NCBI GenBank assembly: GCA_030043175.1
Contig: JASHYD010001209.1
Coordinates: 1 to 16,405 of the forward strand
Direction of reading: 5' to 3'
DNA: 16,405 nt
Source: Xanthobacteraceae bacterium
GTDB taxonomy: Bacteria > Pseudomonadota > Alphaproteobacteria > Rhizobiales > Xanthobacteraceae
Both the position numbers and the translations under genes were made by a program. Every line of letters starts with the position of its first letter. The stretch's first letter is position 1. Positions 13,572 to 16,405 of this stretch are shown here, piece after piece. The notes beneath the pieces are model-generated. The model did not search any database. It was not told where the DNA came from and saw only the letters and a list, made by a program, of their open reading frames with translations.

Positions 13572-14171
13572 ATGGGCACACGAACGTCGCGGCTGGTGGT
13601 GATTTTGACGGCGTTCATCGCTGGGCTCGTGCTGTGCGTCGGCGTCATTGCGTTGATTGAGGGTCGCAGCGCCGGGACAGGGACCGTTCAGGCCGCCGCC
13701 ATCGGTGGCCCTTTCAACCTGATCGACCAGGACGGCCAGCCGTTCAGCGACCACGACCTCAAGGGCAAGACCTTCCTGGTGTTCTTCGGATTCACGCATT
13801 GTCCGGACGTATGCCCGACCACCCTGTTCGAGATTTCCGAGATCATGCGCACGCTCGGCTCCGAAGCGGACCGGACGGCCGCGCTGTTCATCTCGGTCGA
13901 TCCGGAACGGGATACCCCGCAGGCAATGAAGGATTACCTGTCGAGCTTCGATACTCATCTGCGCGGGCTTACCGGGGACGCCGCCGCGCTGGCTGCGGTG
14001 GCAAAGGCGTATCGGGTCTACTACAAGAAGGTGCCGCTCGAAGGCGGCGACTACACGATGGACCACACCGCGATCGTCTACCTGATGGACAAGGACGGGC
14101 GGTTCGTCTCGCCATTTAATATGAGGCGCACCGCCGACGTGGCCGCGGCCGAGCTGCGCAAACATCTGTGA
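13572..14171 (+). CDS. SCO1/SenC copper chaperone for cytochrome oxidase assembly
   Basis: A 199-residue SCO family protein. An N-terminal helix (about 8-29) anchors it to the membrane, with the thioredoxin-like domain in the periplasm. The copper-binding CPDVCP motif is present (Cys77 and Cys81) in FFGFTHCPDVCPTTL, with the third ligand His165 in MDHTAIVYL and the SVDPERDTP segment between them, so all known metal ligands are kept. SCO proteins deliver copper to, or keep reduced, the CuA site of cytochrome c oxidase subunit II. A GAGG ribosome binding site (13561-13564) lies 7 nt before the ATG. It follows the small membrane protein gene by 35 bp. No oxidase subunit genes other than the distant subunit IV-like gene lie in the window. 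Confidence 0.95.
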   Translation: MGTRTSRLVVILTAFIAGLVLCVGVIALIEGRSAGTGTVQAAAIGGPFNLIDQDGQPFSDHDLKGKTFLVFFGFTHCPDVCPTTLFEISEIMRTLGSEADRTAALFISVDPERDTPQAMKDYLSSFDTHLRGLTGDAAALAAVAKAYRVYYKKVPLEGGDYTMDHTAIVYLMDKDGRFVSPFNMRRTADVAAAELRKHL

Positions 14172-14313
14172 CGGTGCGGGCTATGCAACTGGAGCGGTTT
14201 GCGCCGGGTTAAGGTATTGCGGGCGGGTTCAGGTTGCTGCCTGGATGGTCCCGGCCGGCTCGTTATTTTCGCTCAGCGCCCCCTGTCTGCGGGTCGCTGA
14301 GACAAACCCGGCG

Positions 14314-15219
14314 ATGACGCCGCTAGGTGAACACAAGTTGCGACTGACAGCCCTTACGTTCTCGTTCGTCCCGCTGGCTTGCGCCATGTTCACGGCAGCT
14401 GCCGATTCCCCGCCTGCGCCAACTCGGCTTGCCGTCACGGACCAGCCAACCGGGTCGGCCGTCGTACCGGGGTTCTGGGATCCGCGCCGTCGCCCCGAGC
14501 GGCCCGACCTCGGGCGACTGACCAGCATCAGGTTTATGACGGAAGTCGACTATCCGCCGTTCAATTTTGCCGGACCGGACGGCAACCCGGCTGGCTTTAA
14601 TGTGGAACTCGCGCGCCTCGTCTGCGAGCAGCTAAAGGTCACCTGCACCGTGCAGATGCGGCGCTTCGACACCCTGTTCGATTCGCTCGACGCCAACCGT
14701 GGTGACGCTGCGATTGCGTCGATTGCGGTCACCGAGCAAAGCCGCCGGCGTGTCGATTTCACCGATCCCTATTACCGGCCATCCGCGCGCTTCGTCGTCC
14801 GCCACAATACGCCGATGGAGGCCGTCACCCCCGAGGCGGTCGAGGGCAAGAAGGTCGCCGTCGTGACCGGCTCCGCTCACGAGCAGTACCTCCGTACGCT
14901 GTTCACCGAGGCGGATGTACGCGGTTATCCTAGCTCCGAGGCCGCACGCGAGGTGTTGCGGAAGGGCGAGGTTGATTTGCTGTTCGGCGACGGCTTCGCG
15001 TTGTCGTTCTGGCTCAACGGCGCAAGCTCCGCCGGTTGCTGCGCCTTCGCGGGCGGGCCGTTCCTTGAAAGCCATTATTTCGGCGAAGGCATCGGCATCG
15101 CCGTCAAGCGCGGCAATGACCCCCTGCGTCTGGCGATCAACTGGGCGCTGTTTCGCACCTGGGAGACCGGCCGTTTCACGGAACTGTGGTTGCGCTATTT
15201 CCCGATCAGTCCGTTTTGA
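14314..15219 (+). CDS. Periplasmic solute-binding protein, amino-acid ABC type (SBP_bac_3)
   Basis: A 301-residue exported binding protein of the type II periplasmic-binding-protein fold. Residues 1-30 are a signal peptide (basic start, hydrophobic LTALTFSFVPLACAMFTAAA, likely cleavage after AAA). The domain starts around 70 with RFMTEVDYPPFNFAGPDG, then the family signature GFNVELARLVCEQL (94-107), FDTLFDSLDANRGDAAIASI, and TEQSRRRVDFTDPYYRPSARFV. The C-terminal lobe ends LAINWALFRTWETGRFTELWLRYF. Residues 31-69 are a Pro-rich lead. The start at 14314 places the signal peptide correctly but has a weak ribosome binding site; an in-frame ATG at 14245 would hide the signal behind 23 residues. 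No permease or ATPase gene is adjacent, so the ligand and partner are unknown. Confidence 0.88.
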   Translation: MTPLGEHKLRLTALTFSFVPLACAMFTAAADSPPAPTRLAVTDQPTGSAVVPGFWDPRRRPERPDLGRLTSIRFMTEVDYPPFNFAGPDGNPAGFNVELARLVCEQLKVTCTVQMRRFDTLFDSLDANRGDAAIASIAVTEQSRRRVDFTDPYYRPSARFVVRHNTPMEAVTPEAVEGKKVAVVTGSAHEQYLRTLFTEADVRGYPSSEAAREVLRKGEVDLLFGDGFALSFWLNGASSAGCCAFAGGPFLESHYFGEGIGIAVKRGNDPLRLAINWALFRTWETGRFTELWLRYFPISPF

Positions 15220-15238
15220 CAGCTAGCCCGATCATGGA

Positions 15239-15312
15239 TCGCCCGCACGACCTTAGGCGGGCGAAATCGCAGCGCATCAAGACCGCGTCACTCCCCGCCG
15301 GCGATTTCGCCC
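15239..15312 (+). promoter_or_regulatory. Overlapping alternative inverted repeats upstream of the lysyl-tRNA synthetase gene
   Basis: Hairpin A pairs tcgcccgc (15239-15246) with gcgggcga (15257-15264), 8 bp and a 10-nt loop. Hairpin B pairs gggcgaaatcgc (15259-15270) with gcgatttcgccc (15301-15312), 12 bp and a 30-nt loop. They share 15259-15264, so only one can form at a time. Neither is followed by a T-run. Hairpin A lies 19 nt after the binding-protein stop and may also serve as its 3' end; B is 136 nt before the synthetase start. Confidence 0.45.
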
Positions 15313-15448
15313 ACGCGGCTAACCACGGCGACTCGGCGCGCGGACAGTATGCCATTGATCTGCCGGCGCAATGCCCATCCTACATTTGTATTTCCACCCG
15401 GTCGTGTTCCGCTCTAAACGAGAGAAAGAAGGGCGGTCGGAGGACGCA

Positions 15449-16405
15449 ATGTCGAGTGCCACGATACTTTCCGATGCCGCGAGCCTGCGCGCCGTCGCGG
15501 AGCAGTCGAACGCCTGGCCGTTCGAGGAAGCCCGCAAGATCGTGGCACGGCTCAAGCAGTTCCCCAAGGGAGAGGTGGTCTTCGAGACCGGCTATGGCCC
15601 GTCGGGCCTGCCGCATATCGGCACGTTCGGGGAAGTCGCCCGCACCGCCATGGTACGCCATGCGTTCCGCGTCCTCACGGAGGACAGGGTGCGCACCCGC
15701 CTGATTGCGTTCTCCGACGATATGGACGGACTGCGAAAAGTGCCGGACAACATCCCGAATAAGGACTTGGTCGCCCAGCACCTCGGCAAGCCGTTGACGC
15801 GGGTGCCCGATCCGTTCGGTACGCATGCGAGCTTCGGAGCCCACAACAATGCCCGGCTGCGGGCGTTTCTGGACACCTTCGGGTTCGACTACGAGTTCCT
15901 GTCTTCGACGGAATGCTACACGTCGGGGCGCTTCGATGACGCCCTGCTGACCGTGCTGGCTCGGTTGGACGAAGTGATGGCCATCATGCTGCCGTCGCTG
16001 CGCGCCGAGCGGGCCGGTACTTATTCGCCCTTCCTGCCGATATCGCCGCGCACCGGCGTCGTGCTTCAGGTCCCAATCGTCGCGCACGACGCTACGGCCG
16101 GCACCATCCAGTACGATGACCCGGATAGCGGCGAGCGCATGACGGCGCCGGTCACCGGCGGACACTGCAAGCTGCAGTGGAAACCCGACTGGGCGATGCG
16201 TTGGCTGGCGCTCGGCGTCGACTATGAGATGGCCGGCAAGGACCTCATCGATTCGGTCAAGCTCTCCGGTGACATTTGCCGCGCATTGGGCGGCCGGCCA
16301 CCGCAAGGCTTCAATTATGAATTGTTCCTCGACGACAAGGGCCAGAAGATTTCGAAGTCGAAGGGCAATGGCCTCACCATCGAGGAATGGCTGCGTTATG
16401 CGAGC
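15449..16405 (+). CDS. lysK: Class I lysyl-tRNA synthetase, N-terminal part (cut by window end)
   Basis: The class I type LysRS, found in archaea, spirochaetes and alphaproteobacteria, attaches lysine to tRNA-Lys in the cytoplasm; it is unrelated to the class II LysS of E. coli. The 319 visible residues cover the Rossmann catalytic domain: [12 protein letters not shown] carries the HIGH-type motif (HIGT, 56-59), [12 protein letters not shown] follows, and KISKS (300-304, the KMSKS motif) lies near the window end in [14 protein letters not shown]. Full-length enzymes have about 530-550 residues, so roughly 40 percent is missing. The ATG at 15449 follows a perfect GGAGG (15439-15443) 5 nt upstream. 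It is preceded by a 229-bp gap containing the two alternative hairpins. Confidence 0.95.
   Translation, partial: MSSATILSDAASLRAVAEQSNAWPFEEARKIVARLKQFPKGEVVFETGYGPSGLPHIGTFGEVARTAMVRHAFRVLTEDRVRTRLIAFSDDMDGLRKVPDNIPNKDLVAQHLGKPLTRVPDPFGTHASFGAHNNARLRAFLDTFGFDYEFLSSTECYTSGRFDDALLTVLARLDEVMAIMLPSLRAERAGTYSPFLPISPRTGVVLQVPIVAHDATAGTIQYDDPDSGERMTAPVTGGHCKLQWKPDWAMRWLALGVDYEMAGKDLIDSVKLSGDICRALGGRPPQGFNYELFLDDKGQKISKSKGNGLTIEEWLRYAS

Noticed and set aside
1..16405. Searched by eye for tRNA genes, CRISPR arrays, insertion sequences, toxin-antitoxin pairs and phage genes
   Set aside because: No cloverleaf, regularly spaced direct repeats, transposase, integrase or defence-type domains were seen in the window.

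Overview
This GC-rich window looks like chromosomal DNA of an alphaproteobacterium of the Rhizobiales (Bradyrhizobium / Rhodopseudomonas / Pseudolabrys-like). The evidence is a class I lysyl-tRNA synthetase, a three-gene proton-translocating transhydrogenase (pntAA-pntAB-pntB) headed by an aa3-oxidase subunit IV-like gene, an S21 protein with a long basic tail, an ABC1 kinase with the KxAQ variant motif, and short palindromic repeats of the kind scattered through such genomes. The genus is inferred from sequence style, not from a search.

Layout. (1) 1-431, minus: N-terminal part of a succinate-semialdehyde-type aldehyde dehydrogenase, cut by the window edge, then a 545-bp gene-free stretch with two REP-like palindromes. 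(2) 977-3026, minus: a DUF1232 membrane protein overlapping an acyl-CoA synthetase. (3) 3299-5242, plus and divergent: propionyl-CoA synthetase PrpE. (4) 5456-5746, plus: ribosomal protein S21, then about 700 bp without a convincing gene but with several strong hairpins. (5) 6462-6584, plus: a 40-residue lipoprotein. (6) 6622-11359, minus: an apparent six-gene operon in the order coxIV-like, pntAA, pntAB, pntB, DUF3574-like lipoprotein, alpha/beta hydrolase. (7) 11590-12996, minus: an ABC1/UbiB-family kinase. (8) 13369-14171, plus: a 55-residue membrane protein followed by a SCO1/SenC copper chaperone. (9) 14314-15219, plus: a periplasmic amino-acid-type solute-binding protein with no transporter beside it. 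(10) 15449-16405, plus: class I lysyl-tRNA synthetase, cut by the window end.

How the genes fit together. The two ligases and the aldehyde dehydrogenase activate or oxidise small carboxylic acids for central metabolism. The pnt operon makes NADPH using the proton gradient; the oxidase-subunit-like protein at its head, the ABC1 kinase (a family tied to ubiquinone synthesis) and the SCO chaperone (CuA-site assembly) give the right-hand half a respiratory-membrane theme.

I found no clear mobile element, CRISPR array, phage, defence or biosynthetic system. The most interesting signals are small: a perfect 10-1-10 dyad in the divergent ABC1-kinase/SCO control region, two overlapping and mutually exclusive inverted repeats upstream of the lysyl-tRNA synthetase, a REP-like element inside the pnt operon, and a DUF3574-like gene that appears to lack the middle of its domain.
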